A DNA stretch of 64,000 nt, from the NCBI GenBank assembly GCA_002749535.1, contig MZZL01000055.1, forward strand, positions 254,453 through 318,452, given 5' to 3'. This DNA is from Apophysomyces variabilis. Taxonomy: Eukaryota > Mucoromycota > Mucoromycetes > Mucorales > Mucoraceae. Under the pieces are notes generated by a model that was given only the letters and a program-made list of their open reading frames with translations, did not search any database and had not been told where the DNA came from. Positions 43,702 to 55,649 of this stretch are shown here, piece after piece. The stretch's first letter is position 1, and every line of letters begins with the position of its first letter. The translations under genes were made by a program, and so were the position numbers.

Positions 43702-46642
43702 ATGCTGGAACCAGAGCCGCTGCAACGCGGTCTCTCTCCCAATCGACGCCCACCACGACCACGAAGTCTTATACCCGATCCCGACGCACCTCCATTGACG
43801 CCACGATGGTAGTGCCTATGCCATGAGAGTAATTATTTACGAGCTGACAGCAATTTTCCAACAGGTTCCATTCTGTCGACAATCCATTGGTGGATCCTGT
43901 CTCTATACGAAGAGCGAAGACACTGTCTGCATCTGGAAGAAGATCACCGAAAAGTCCCTCAATGACGAAACCTAAAAGTTCCTCAAATTGGCTTCCTTTC
44001 TCGAAACGTGACTCTGCAGCATTGGAAAAAGCGTATCAGGTTTATACAGACAAGAAGGAGGATATCTTAAGATATTAATGGTTCCTTAGGATAATGACGT
44101 TAGAGCTACTGTCCCAGTAAACGAGGATCATTTGTTTGAAGTCGATGTCACGCAGCGCACGATTAGCCCGGTATATTGGGAAGGGCCGACTTTTGAAGTT
44201 CGGAGGGCAACATGGTTTATGCAAGGTGACGGCTCTAAATGGATACCATGTGAAGAAAATCTAGCAGAACAAATTGAACTAGGTTACTAGTAAGTAAAAC
44301 ATATCGTTGCCATAGAGATTGACCCAGCTTAACTTCATTTAGCAAGCACAAACCCTATATCACTGACGTGAATGATGAATTGCCTGTCTCTAATTCGCAA
44401 GGCAACTCCTCCAAGACACTATCAAAGAAATCTTCCTTTCCTGCAGCTAAATCTGATGATACTGCATCCTCCACAGCTACAGTGGAAGAGAAGAAGTTAG
44501 AGATGACTTTAGAAAAGCATCCTGTCGAAAAGCAGTGGAATTTATTAGGTCCTTATTTGGGCCAATACATTGTCTATACAGGTCCAAACACGGCATGGTT
44601 ATTATCGTAAGTATAGTGTATTAGTTAGCAGTAGTTCATACGATACCATTACAATGCAGGAATAGTGCGAGCAGCAAAATCGCCAAGAGCATCATAACCA
44701 GGCTTACAAACAAAAATAATCTCGGTGGCACTCGTTTGATCCGAGGATACCCTGAAGTAGAAAAACAGCAAACAAAATCCAAACCAACGGTGTCAACAGG
44801 GTCTCCAAAGATGGTGGATAGCGAGAAAAGGCAAAACATGGAAAAGGAGACCGATACAGATAATGTAGAAGTCGAGGAAACTCAGTCTGAAATCCAAATC
44901 GAAGATTACGACGATGGTGCAAGTGAAGAAGAAGTCCGAAGAATCGATCACCTTGTTTTCGTCATTCATGGGTAATGATGTGGTCTGCTCAATTTACACT
45001 GACCCGTTCTTGTAGTGTTGGTCAGAAAATGACCGAAAAAACTGGTCAAACTTTTGTTCACGGTATGCATAATGGTATTTATCTTTGAAAACATTGTCTA
45101 ATATGTTTACAGATGTGAATGTTTTACGAAAGACACTCAAATCAGCATACCCGACCGCCATTAGCGCAACAAAAACACCACAGCGTTCCAATGGTATCCA
45201 AGTGCTGCCTATATTATGGCGCCAGGATATAAAATTCGGTATGGCATCGGATGATGAAGATGGCGCGGAGGCAGATCTTGGTATGCTAGAAGCCGACGAT
45301 GGGTGTCCTACTCTGGACGAGTTAACTCTTGAAGGCGTTCCGAATATCCGTACAGTGGTCTCTGATGTACTTATGGATGGTATGTATAGTTATAACTTGA
45401 CAATTCCCGTTTATTGAAGACGGTTGTAGTACCACTTTATATGACTCCTAGATACCGTGAACTTATGACAACCATCATATCCAAAGAAATTAATAGAGTT
45501 TATCGTATTTTTACGCAAAGAAACCCTGATTTTGCTGAGAGGAATGGAAAAGTGACCATCCTTGGCCATTCACTCGGGGTAATTGTCGTATGGAAACAGA
45601 TTGGAAAATGTACCCTAATCTTCCTCTGTTTTAGTCTTTACTTGCCTTCGACATGCTTACGTCGCAACCGTTAATACAGCCTCAAGATAACCGGGCTGTC
45701 TCTCCTATGCCAGATCATTCGGTTAACGATAAGCGTTGCCCCCCGCTACTTTTTCCTGTACAGAATTTTTTCGCTGTTGGCTCCCCTCTTGGTGTCATGT
45801 TATTACTAAGAGGTTACAAAATTGCTTCACGCAAATCAATTGGCACAGGAAGTCAGTTGCCTTCCTATTCTTCGTTGGCTGATTTACCATCATCGCACTC
45901 CACACCTATTTCTTTTTGCTACCCTGCCGTTGAAAACCTCTACAACATCTTTCACAAGGTAATTACTACACGCTTTAAGAATCAATAAGTTGACCTATGC
46001 CAGTCGGATCCTGTTGCCTATCGAATAGAGCCATTAATATCGCGACATTATAGCGCAAAGCTTAAGCCAGAGCCGATTCCTTACATCAAGGGCGGTCTAA
46101 AGAGCATGATTGACGCAGGATTGAACGTTGGCTCTGGCATCGCTAATCGAGCTGGGGCAATGTATGAATCATTTAAGATGGGCATCACTACCACTTTATT
46201 TATGCGCGGATTGGGTTTATCTCGGCAGCAGATATATGAAGATTTGCACCCGTCCTCTGATAACGAAGAGGATACAGAGATCATTGCCGAATCCGATAAA
46301 GATATGGCACGTCACCGGTCCAACAGCGACCCTGCAAACATGACTTCTCGTATGAGAACGACTACTTCACGGAAATCCCCTCCTACTCCATTGCCAGCAG
46401 CTTCACCCTATTCTCACGGTGCGCGAAAATTGCGAATGTTGAACACGACCGGGCGGGTGGACTTCTGTCTGCAAGAAGGACTGTTGGAAAACCCTTACTT
46501 GAACGCATTTAGTGCACACATGCAATATTGGCAGGTTAGTAATAGCCTCTTCAATGAGTGGTTGAAAGGCGTCTTATTGATCAATGTATCACAGGACCTG
46601 GATGTGGCCGCGTTCCTTGTCAGAGAGATCTATAGAGAATAG
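43702..46642 (+). CDS. DDHD-domain phospholipase A1 (PA-PLA1 family)
   Basis: The product is 807 aa if started at 43702 (MLEPEPLQRGLSPNRRPPRP). The lipase core has HLVFVIHGVGQKM, ITLGHSLG-type nucleophile elbow (VTILGHSLGSLLAFDMLT) and FFAVGSPLGVMLLLRG. The DDHD region follows: NLYNIFHKSDPVAYRIEPL, then GRVDFCLQEGLLENPYLNAF and a C-terminal DLDVAAFLVREIYRE. Exons: 43702-43808, 43865-44039, 44090-44289, 44343-44606, 44660-44971, 45016-45062, 45113-45379, 45430-45578, 45635-45958, 46004-46534 and 46595-46642 (2424 nt). Family members hydrolyse phosphatidic acid or other phospholipids at ER/Golgi or mitochondria. An upstream exon ending near 43640 could extend the N-terminus. Its stop is 274 bp before the proposed GH27 start. 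Confidence 0.88.
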
Positions 46643-46916
46643 GTGTTTCTAGATTAAAGAAAAAAAAATCAAAATCAAATCTAGTGAATTGAGTTATCCT
46701 TTCCCTGTCCGTATCATCTGCCTTGAATCTCTATGACTTCATTTTTCTGTACATTGAGGAGAAATTATTCGATCATCTGCCTGACATTAACGTATCATAA
46801 CTGAATGTCTGATACGGACTATGATGAAATGCCATCATGATGTGATAATGGTGTTAGTTTGACTACACGTGACGCTCACCAATTGATTCTTCCTGCCCCC
46901 TTACTCCTGAGATAGT

Positions 46917-48626
46917 ATGCATCAGCCGCTTTTAGACCGTAGTCTCACGATCGATATTTAATTCCCCTGCTGAGCAGAAGGTATAAGTGGAGTGGTACGA
47001 TCACAACCAAAAGGACTACATAGCAATTGCACGCCATTCAGCCGTTACGATGCAAGCTGCAAAAGGGCAAAATCCTAAACATCTGCACACTGGCGACGTT
47101 CTGAGCGACAGCAGAAAACCCAAGACGTCTTTGCGCAGGTCAGATGGAACAGTGACATATCGTAACATGCAAAGCAGCCGCATGCCACCATTAGACGCGG
47201 AAACTAATGGACGGCCATGGGCAAATAAACCGTTATTGGGATTCTCTACATGGTCGACACAGCTTCTACACGACATTCCTGGCTATGGTGGAACTAATGT
47301 AAAACCCTGGTATGGTGAGATTGTTTCTGGTAGTGCATATGACCTCAATTGGAAACAAGGTTTAACGAACGCAATATCCGTGAGATATCTGATGTCATGA
47401 AGACCCGATTGCCTCAGTATAAGTACATAAATTTGGATTCTGGATGGTACGTAGGAGCCGATGACTCAATTACGAAATATTAAGTGATTGTCAATCTCAG
47501 GTGCACTACATACGACGATTATGGTCGATGGACCTACCGTGAAGATCTGTTTCCTAGTGGTCTTAAATCACTTGCAGATTATCTCGCTAAAAACGGCCAT
47601 TTTCTTGGTCTATATATTCTGCCCGGAATACGGCAAGATGCGGCAAATGCTAATATGCCGATCAAGGGCACCGCTCGCACCTTGGGCGAATTTGTTTCCA
47701 AGAGAAAAGAAGGCTGCGGCTTCAAAGGCCTAACGTACCTGCCGGACGAACACAATGAATGGATACAAAGTTACTACGATTCCATCGGCGATTTATTTGC
47801 TGAATGGGGCATAAGATATGTTAAAGTGGACGGCTGTGGCCCTGGAGGTGGCAGTCCGTTATTCCCGAACCAGTCACCTGACAATCGGGCCTCCTTAAGG
47901 ATGATGTATTCTTCCTTCCAAAAGCACAACATATGGATGGAACTATCGTGGTATCTGGACTACAAGTACGCGGAGGAATGGGCTCACATCTCAAATGGCG
48001 CGCGCATCTACGTCGATATTGAGTCTTATTCTGGTAGTACTATGACTTCCTCCTATCGCGTCTTTGAACGTATTAGCCAATCTGCACTATGGGTAGACAC
48101 ACACGTAATTGGAAAGCAATGCGGGTTTTATGTCGACCTGGACTCTGTTCTTGTTGGTATGACCGTGGACGGCAAGTGTATTGACGGTTTAGATAACGAT
48201 GACATACGTCAAACCTATATAAGTTTCTGGGCCCTTGTAAGCTCGGTATTCTGTATAGGGTCTGATCCACGTTGCCTCCCTGACAAATATCTGCGTATGC
48301 TGAATCATCCGGATATCCTTTCTATTCATCAATCCGGGATTATGGCTCGTCCCGTCGGCGACGGTAATGCATGGAATAACCGGAAACAAGTGTGGTACAA
48401 AACCTTACCTGATGGAAGGATATGCTGCGGCCTATTTAACACACACGTCTACTCCTTCATGCTGGGCATGGGGCAAGATGTCACAGTGAAGCTAGCAAGC
48501 ATTGGTCTTAGCGCAGCGGAGATTATCAATGTTTGGACAGGTGAAACTATAGGAACGTATAAAGATAGTTACACTATATACCTACGACCAGGACAATGTC
48601 AAATGTTGTATCTGGTGCCTAAATAA
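46917..48626 (+). CDS. GH27 alpha-galactosidase-like glycoside hydrolase
   Basis: The product is 518 aa. The (beta/alpha)8 barrel shows PLLGFSTWSTQLLHDIPGYG, NERNIREISDVMKTRLPQYK then YINLDSGW, GRWTYREDLFPSGLKSLADY, LGLYILPGIRQDA, and GIRYVKVDGCGPGGG, where the Asp fits the GH27 nucleophile. MELSWYLDYKYAEEW and NGARIYVDIESYSG follow, and a beta-sandwich C-terminus ends QCQMLYLVPK. Exons: 46917-46938 (tentative), 46988-47309, 47360-47446 and 47501-48626 (1557 nt). The first exon is weak; starting instead at the ATG at 47050 is possible. With either start I see no signal peptide, unusual for a fungal GH27. The substrate is not determinable; a catabolic alpha-galactoside role is only the family default. 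Confidence 0.8.
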
Positions 48627-49426
48627 TACCATGGCTTTCTTCGTTCTCCCTTTAAACAAACAATCTAGCCTTTTTTCTATACCTAACATGAGCTGTATGG
48701 AATTTCCTATGGGATGTTTTGTCTGTGTAATAGAACTGTCCACAAACTTACCGTCGCACGTTCGTACGAGACAAGTAACGGCCTAAGTAAATTACTCTTT
48801 TTGGCTGATTGTAGCTAATACAGTGATGCTTTGACTTTAAGTTTCTTCATAGAGGATAGAAAAATGCAACATCACAAGCTACACGATAACGAAAACTGCA
48901 AATGCCTATCCCTGCTTTCGCTTGTTAGCCATAGAGGGGATTCGGCAAGTAAGTGGACCATATCCCCTGCATGCCGGAACTTTTATATGTTATCATTCTA
49001 TTAACCGTAGCTTGTTTCACAAAACTAATCGTTACGTTCTGTTACTGTTCTTAGTACAATTTATGAGCATGAAAGGTTCGAAGTACGCCAAACCATGATG
49101 GTTACCTTTTGGCGAAGTTGAAAACACGCCATTTTATTGCGTTAATACACCATGAGATGGAGACAGTAACGCTGGAAGCAGCCGAAAGCAAGACATGATC
49201 TTTTGGATAGGACGCGAACTTGAAACTGTATACTACATGCTCCGAATTTTGAACTTCTATCTGAACATTCGAAATGCCAGCATCCAAAAGAAGCATAAAA
49301 GGATGTATGATCCGCTTCTGGCGGGTTTTCATATCCGCTTGAATCATTTTCCGATCTTTTTCTTCTGCTCACTTCCTCTGCTACGCCCCGTCTCATTCTT
49401 TTCTATTGTAAACCAATTGCTACGTA
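48627..49426. other. Intergenic GH27 / UBC12
   Basis: About 0.8 kb with no supportable gene. ORFs on both strands near 49100-49490 overlap one another and the UBC12 first exon. Confidence 0.4.
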
Positions 49427-50180
49427 ATGATCAAAATTTGGAGTATGAAGGCCAAGGAGGCCGCAGCAGAAAAGAAGAAACCAAAGACTAGCGCCGCGCA
49501 AATTCGTGTTCAAAAAGGTGATTTTGCTTGTTTGCATACCTAACAAAGATTCTAATCGCAATTATGTGATAGACCTAGCTGAGCTGGAGATCCCAGACAC
49601 AATCAAGCTCGAGTTTCCTGATCCAGCGGATATTCTTAACTTCAAGGTTGTGATCCAACCAGATGAAGGTAAAGAGCTAACCTTGGTGTTCGTTTCTGCT
49701 CAGCTTTGATTGCAGGTTTCTACACAGGTGGCCAGTTCCATTTCACCTTTGCCATCAACAACAACTATCCACATGAACCACCGAAGGTCCACTGCACTCA
49801 AAAGGTTGATCAAGAAAGGGAAAATAAGAGACGGCTAATAACGACGTCATTCATCTTCCATGCATAGATTTATCATCCCAACATCGACCTTGAAGGCAAT
49901 ATCTGCTTGAACATTTTACGTGAGGACTGGAAACCAGTACTTGCGTTACATTCCGTTCTAGTGGGACTTCAGTATCTATTTCTAGAGCCTAATGCGGATG
50001 ATCCTCTTAACAAAGGTACGAAAAGACGCTGGCTTTTTATTCGTTATTCATCATAAAACTGGTGTGACAGAGGCGGCCGAGGATTTGAAGCACGACCGAA
50101 GACGTTTCGAAAGCAACGTGAAGAAAACGCTTAATGGTGGTACATTAAAGGGAATCCAATATGACAGAGTGTTCGCCTAG
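49427..50180 (+). CDS. UBC12: NEDD8-conjugating enzyme E2 Ubc12
   Basis: E2 that passes NEDD8/Rub1 to cullins. The 177-aa product starts [19 protein letters not shown]; the hydrophobic-basic N-terminal extension is the Ubc12 hallmark that docks on the NEDD8 E1. Core motifs are [47 protein letters not shown], and [20 protein letters not shown], where the Cys of GNICLNIL is the active site. It continues [20 protein letters not shown]. Exons: 49427-49517, 49573-49668, 49716-49804, 49868-50015 and 50071-50180 (534 nt). All catalytic features are intact. The next gene starts 196 bp downstream of the stop on the same strand. Confidence 0.95.
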
Positions 50181-50376
50181 TAATAAAAGCTTCTTGTTTA
50201 AAAGACACATTTGCGCTTTCATTGGATAGGGAAAGCATAGCCATTGAAATGTAGCACTCCGATATTCGGCACGACATTGCACTCCAAGTTTTGCCTTGTT
50301 CCTGGTACCTTAGGCTCCTCTTCTTCTTTCCTTCTCTCTTGTAACCCCCCTTTTCTTCCTTTTCCTTTGTTTCGTT

Positions 50377-53101
50377 ATGCCTCATTCACCGGAAAACACG
50401 CTGCTCGAAGATTGGTCGAAAGCTGTCGAGCAAGTGGATCTGGAACGGGTAAAACAGCTGGTCGAGATGGAACCTGAGTTGTTGTGGGTTCCTCTAATCA
50501 GCAGCGCCGGCCAAAAGGATGAACATGCTCATCTTCAATCTCAACTCAAAAGGTTCCAACTTCTCGGATCTTCACTCGATGATATGAATGCGCTTCAGTA
50601 CAGTTTACTCGATTACCATGAATCTCCCGAAGACACAGAGTCCCCTGTGCAAAGAGAAAAGCTCCGTCTACTCTCCTTTTTCATCGAGGTAAATACTTTC
50701 TTTGGGTTGTTGTCAGGTACCATAACGTGCGTTGGGATAGCAAGCACGTGTTGAAGACTTGGACGACCGTCGTTGGGGTGACTGCAATAACACGACTTTA
50801 CATCTCTGCAGCTTCCTGGGCCAAAGTCAGATTACAGAAAAGTTGTTAGCAAAAGGAGTAAAGTTGAATATACCCAACAACTTGGGTTATCTACCGAGCG
50901 ACGTAGCGCAGAACGAGGATATAGCACGCGCTGTAGCAGGTCAATCAGTTGAAGCGCGGAATAAACTTTTGCAGAAATCAAATCGATTTAAACAGCTACG
51001 AGAAATACCGAAACCAATAGAGAGGAAGACCACTATGCAGAAGGAGGTACACTATTTTCGAAGGGGCCACGTGGAAGAATCGAAACAGAAGGTTTTGAAC
51101 GAAGAGGAAGCGGAGTTGATGGAACAGCGTGCACGACGACAAAAAGAGGTTGCATTGTTAGCGAAACGCTCGGCAGTGAAAAACAATCCTTTCGTGAAAC
51201 GTGCCGAGACGAAACACATCGCTGCACCTAAGAAGCGTATCGTAGCCGAAAACGTTGAAGAACAAGCGCCTGACAACCCTGGGCTACGTCGCAATTCGAA
51301 GGTCATCTCAGCTCTGAAAGATAAATCGTATGTGTCCGCAAGTGTTTTCCGGCAAGCAGAACCAGCCGAAACATCAAAACAGGATGTGGCTCTCACAGAT
51401 GAAGCTGTACCTCCAGAAGCCTTGCCGTTAGAAGACTCAAAGGATGAACTTGTAGTAGCATCAGTAGAGGGGCACGAAAAGGAGACTCCAGCTGAAAAAG
51501 CAAAGACACTAGCGGATACGGACGAGAATGTAACGGTGATACCTGGTTTGGATGGGAAACAAACGACAGATACTAGGTCAGATTTAAGTGATGACTTTCG
51601 AGAAACAGCTTTGGAAAGAGCTGTGGAAATGGAAAATACCATAACGGAGAATACAAATCACTGCATATCGATCAAGGTGGAAGATGAAGGATCAGATGGC
51701 GAAGACCAACAGATAGTTAATTCAATTGAAGCGTCTGGACGCCGAGAATCTACGAAGTTGGCGGAAATGGATCATCGACGTCTCAGTGGTAGTCAGAAAG
51801 CACAATGGTCCATTGCTATGAACTCTTGGGCCGCCGTCCTCGATCGAGAATTTAAGCTTCAGGAATTAGAAAAACCTCAGCTTACCCAACATATAAGCGC
51901 GAGTGATGATCAGATTTATCAAAAAGATGTTGGCTACACTTCAGATAATGAAGAAAGCCGTCTAAAGTATTTAGATCAAGACGATAGCGAGTCCGATTCC
52001 GGTATTATGATGGCTGATCCAAAGTCTGAACGATCGCACAGGCCATTTATGAGGCGTTCTGTGACGCATGACGTTATGGCAGGGTATATCACAGAATCCG
52101 TGACAAACTCCACCTTTAGCTCTCCGAGCCCTTCCGTCGCGAACAGTCTAGATATCATGGCTTTATCGGTTTCAGAAACCACGGACAAGGGCACGTTAGA
52201 ATCGCCAATCCAACGTGGCTCAAGATTTGGTAGCGTTTCTGTACGCCCGGCATCGAGCTATGTGCGTCGTTTACCGCAGTCTGAGAATTCTTTGGAAACG
52301 AGTAATAAGAAACACGACGTAGAAGCCAAAATCGTACAGCCCTTGCTCGCAAAGTCGAATACCATACGATCATTAGCAGACGAAGTACCAGTTGGCTTGA
52401 GTGCGAGTGCGCTATATGATCGTAGACCTCAGTACATGAAGCTCTACATCCGAGTGAACGGTGTGCACGACATTCTTTTGCCATTGCCTAAAGAGAGAAC
52501 ATATGTTCGTTGCGTCGTTAGTGATGGCAGGTTCGAATATATGTCTCGATACGAGGTGCTCGGCCAACAAGTGATGTTTGACTATGAGTGCATTGTCGAT
52601 ACCCATCCTGATATGATTATTACAGTTTCACTCCATGTACGACCGGATTGCCATGTGAAAGCGAAGGCGCCCATAGCTCGACTATTCACATCCACCAGGA
52701 AAAGAAAGGAGACTCTATCGGGATATGTGAGTCATGAAGATGGAGCAATAGGACAGACACGATTTGCACTTGCCCATATGCTTCACGCGTGTTATCTGAA
52801 ACCGTACGCAGCTAATTTTCATTGCTTCAATGCATGGTATGCCCGGTCCCTTAAAGAGCGACATCGGCAGCACAGGAAACTTGGACCGGATCAAGACATT
52901 CTCAAGGTGATAGGTAACTTGGATCTGGAAATGCTATGCGTCCCGGTAGCGGATCCATCTCTGGTAAGTTGCAAACACGATAATATCTTAGCGAAAATAT
53001 TGGTGTACTTAAGTGAGGAAAAGCCTGTCCCTAGGAATCTGCGCGAATGCGACACAGCTATTAAGATTCAACATTGGAATCAAACTCGATTGGAAACTTA
53101 A
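50377..53101 (+). CDS. Ankyrin-repeat protein with C-terminal anillin-homology-like domain
   Basis: The 890-aa product has two exons, 50377-50688 and 50741-53101 (2673 nt). The N-terminus carries ankyrin-like units: DWSKAVEQVDLERVKQLVEM and NNTTLHLCSFLGQSQITEKL then LAKGVKLNIPNNLGYLPSDV. A central stretch of about 450 residues is charged, Glu/Ser-rich and probably disordered, with basic NPFVKRAE and APKKRIV parts. The C-terminal 220 residues resemble the anillin-homology region of fungal Bud4/Mid proteins: KLYIRVNGVHDILLPLPKER, VSDGRFEYMSRYEVLGQQVM, a basic RLFTSTRKRKETLSGYVS, then ANFHCFNAW and IGNLDLEMLCVPV. Such domains organise septins and cytokinesis rings. A PH domain, usual after it, is not seen. 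Domain assignment is by motif order and is moderately sure. Confidence 0.72.
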
Positions 53102-53729
53102 TTAGGTAACTTCATTCTCCTATTCAACTTGCAACTGATCTGTAACTTCCAATTTTTCTTAGTTCATCGGTGCCAGACATAATCTTTCCCTATCTTCATT
53201 GTAAATTCTCCCAAAATTGCAAAGCGTTGCATACCCTGCCGCGTTTGTCATATATACCCATTCATAATCGTTATTAGAATAAAAACGTCCTAACCTAACA
53301 AGTCATGCTTGGTTGCCGTCTTTCTTACTAACATCGGCAAACCGATGGTATAGGAAAATGGACAAAGGATTTAGTAAAGTGGCGCAAGACGATGCATTGT
53401 CTATTCTTTGCTGTAGGATAAGGAATAAAGTTATCACCTGTGCGCTAGACGGTCTACGATTGACAATATCAATTGATAGTATATGACGTGTTACTTATTT
53501 TCAGAGGAGATGAGCGTATTCAAATGATCTAAGACTATATAGCTTGTAGGTTACGCGAGAACAGCTTGTAGTTACATTTCAATGGTAACTTAGATGTATT
53601 TGATCAAGGATATCGAATGAGCCGTGTTGATGGCGGATTTGGAAATTAGACAAGGCAGAAGACAATCCACAAGTCACTTGCTTAAACCACACCGACGCTT
53701 TTTGATTTCCCTCGCCAAAAGATATAAAC
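53102..53729. other. Intergenic
   Basis: About 630 bp between two same-strand genes. An ORF on the minus strand at 53579-53815 is an antisense shadow of the next gene's first exon. No coding evidence. Confidence 0.45.
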
Positions 53730-53818
53730 ATGCCTGAACAACCTACAGTTGAAAATCCAAGTGATGCTCGAAAACATGTACCTACAACCCCTCCACCGCA
53801 GCCTGAATCCTCCATATC

Positions 53819-53849
<31 letters not shown>

Positions 53850-55649
53850 CTAAATGATCAACTGTTTAAAGGTTTACAGTAAGACCACCGCCGTCCGTCC
53901 GGGAAAATAACTCAAGTACTCTCTAACAGATATATATATCACGCGGCACATTTGGTTGGCGAGTGCAATGTGATCGAGCGAAAGTTAGACACCTTGGTGA
54001 AGATCAAGAATAATCTGCAACGCGAATCTTCATCAACGCAAGGCATCGCGAAAATGAGTAGGTGACATATTGACCTCGTTATGCGGTTGCTTAGTTTTTC
54101 ATTGAATATTTAGATCAGTCTATCGACGAAGCAAATGGAGAACTAGCTAACAAGAAGAAACAGTAATGTGTTATTAAAGTAAAACATAGTGCTGAATTGA
54201 TAATTTAGGTTACAAGAGGTGGAGAGCAAAGCGCTTCAGGAACTTACTGACTTTGTGTCGAAAATCACATCTTCAACCAAAAGTGAAATGCAAGAGATTA
54301 AGACTGGGATAAATTTGGCTCTGCGAACATATTCACAAACTACTCGAACACAGCACGATAACGAAATCGCAGCAATCAACACATCGATCGAAAGCCTTCG
54401 AACAGAAAAGATGTCTATTAACGAGAAAGACAATCTGACGGAGAATATAAAACAGATGAAGTCAGGCATAATGGCATCTTATCGTGAAGAAATTGGACGT
54501 CTGAGGCTGCAGAACAAATCGGCTTTTGAGGAATTGCGTGACAAAATGAACGAATTAAGTTCGGATGCGTATGTAAAACAATTGACGGAGCAGATCGGGA
54601 AATCTGTGATCGACAACCTGCATAAACATAACACGATAAAGGACATTGTTGCAAAACTCGAGCATCTAAATAATGAAGAACAAAAGAACCCAAGACTCAC
54701 GCGTGACCAAGTGGTGGAGATTGTTCAGCAACAATTAAAGGAGAAGCTGAAAGACGTATTGGCCGGTCAGTCAGAGTGGCAGGAGATTAAGTCTGCGGTC
54801 CAAAAAGCAGAGAAATCCATAACAGAAATATCTCAACGTCTCTCTGCGGAAGGGCAAGGTGCCCTTGACAAAAAGACGAGAGAGTTTGTTGGACAATTAT
54901 CAGCACAAGTGGCGGAAAACAATGCAAAGGTGGCGGAAATGCGTAGTTATATCGATGCTATGCGCACGCGTGGCTTACAGCTTAGTAGTACAGAATTAGA
55001 ACAGATCCGGGGCACAGCAGCTATCAAACGGGTACAAGAAATGGAAAAAGATCTTGCGGTTCTGAAGAACAAGGCAACGTTCGAAAAGACCATGTACGAA
55101 CACAAATATAGTCAATTACAACAACAGTTAGACGAACTCAAGAACTCTGGCATTGATTCCGAACAAAACGCACCGAATCGAAAACGAAAACGAGTAGACG
55201 AAGATACTATGACGGAGGCGGCTAAAGAGAGTTTGCACGGACGTCTGGCGTCGCTTGAAGAGAAATATCAGCAGCTTGTAGACTTTGTTTTCCAATTCCG
55301 AAATACCATTCTGAACCCTTCATTTCCTAAGAGATTGGCTGATGGTATCGAAAATCTGCAAGACACCTTACGGTTAGTAATAATGTACGATAGGAGGCTA
55401 ACTCACCTATTTACTCATAGAAATCACGAACAGTTCATCGCATTCCTTGTGGATCCAATCGCAGCTACTGCTAATCGCGACATTACCGTTTCTCAGGGAA
55501 AATCAAACGTTTCTCCTCTATCTTTAGCTATGTTGCAAGCGATTGAAGCACGCGCAATGAATACTGCTAACGAAGCAACCAAGGCATTGACAAAAAAAGT
55601 GACACAACTAGAAGAACAGCTGGCAAATGTTCGACAGTCGCGCGCTTAA
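53730..55649 (+). CDS. Long coiled-coil protein with polyQ tract, function unknown
   Basis: The 572-aa product is dominated by heptad-rich helices. The N-terminus is Pro/Ser-rich and has ten Gln in a row coded by pure CAA. Then come YIYHAAHLVGECNVIERKLD and LVKIKNNLQRES, followed by more than 350 residues of coiled coil (TEQIGKSVIDNLHKHN; LTRDQVVEIVQQQLKEKLKD; VQEMEKDLAVLKNKATFEKT). A basic NRKRKRVDED near residue 325 could be an NLS. Exons: 53730-53878, 53930-54057, 54114-54162, 54209-55372 and 55421-55649 (1719 nt). The last intron (48 nt, GTTAGT...GCTAAC...CATAG) is stop-free and divisible by three. I cannot name the family; structural, kinetochore or transcriptional roles are equally open. 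Confidence 0.75.
53820..53849 (+). repeat. (CAA)10 coding microsatellite, polyQ
   Basis: Ten perfect CAA codons in the first exon of the coiled-coil gene. No interrupting CAG codons, so length is likely to vary between strains. Confidence 0.9.

Noticed and set aside
51052..51642. 196-aa minus-strand ORF inside the ankyrin/anillin gene
   Set aside because: Ser/Phe-rich antisense shadow of a charged Glu/Lys region; no domain.
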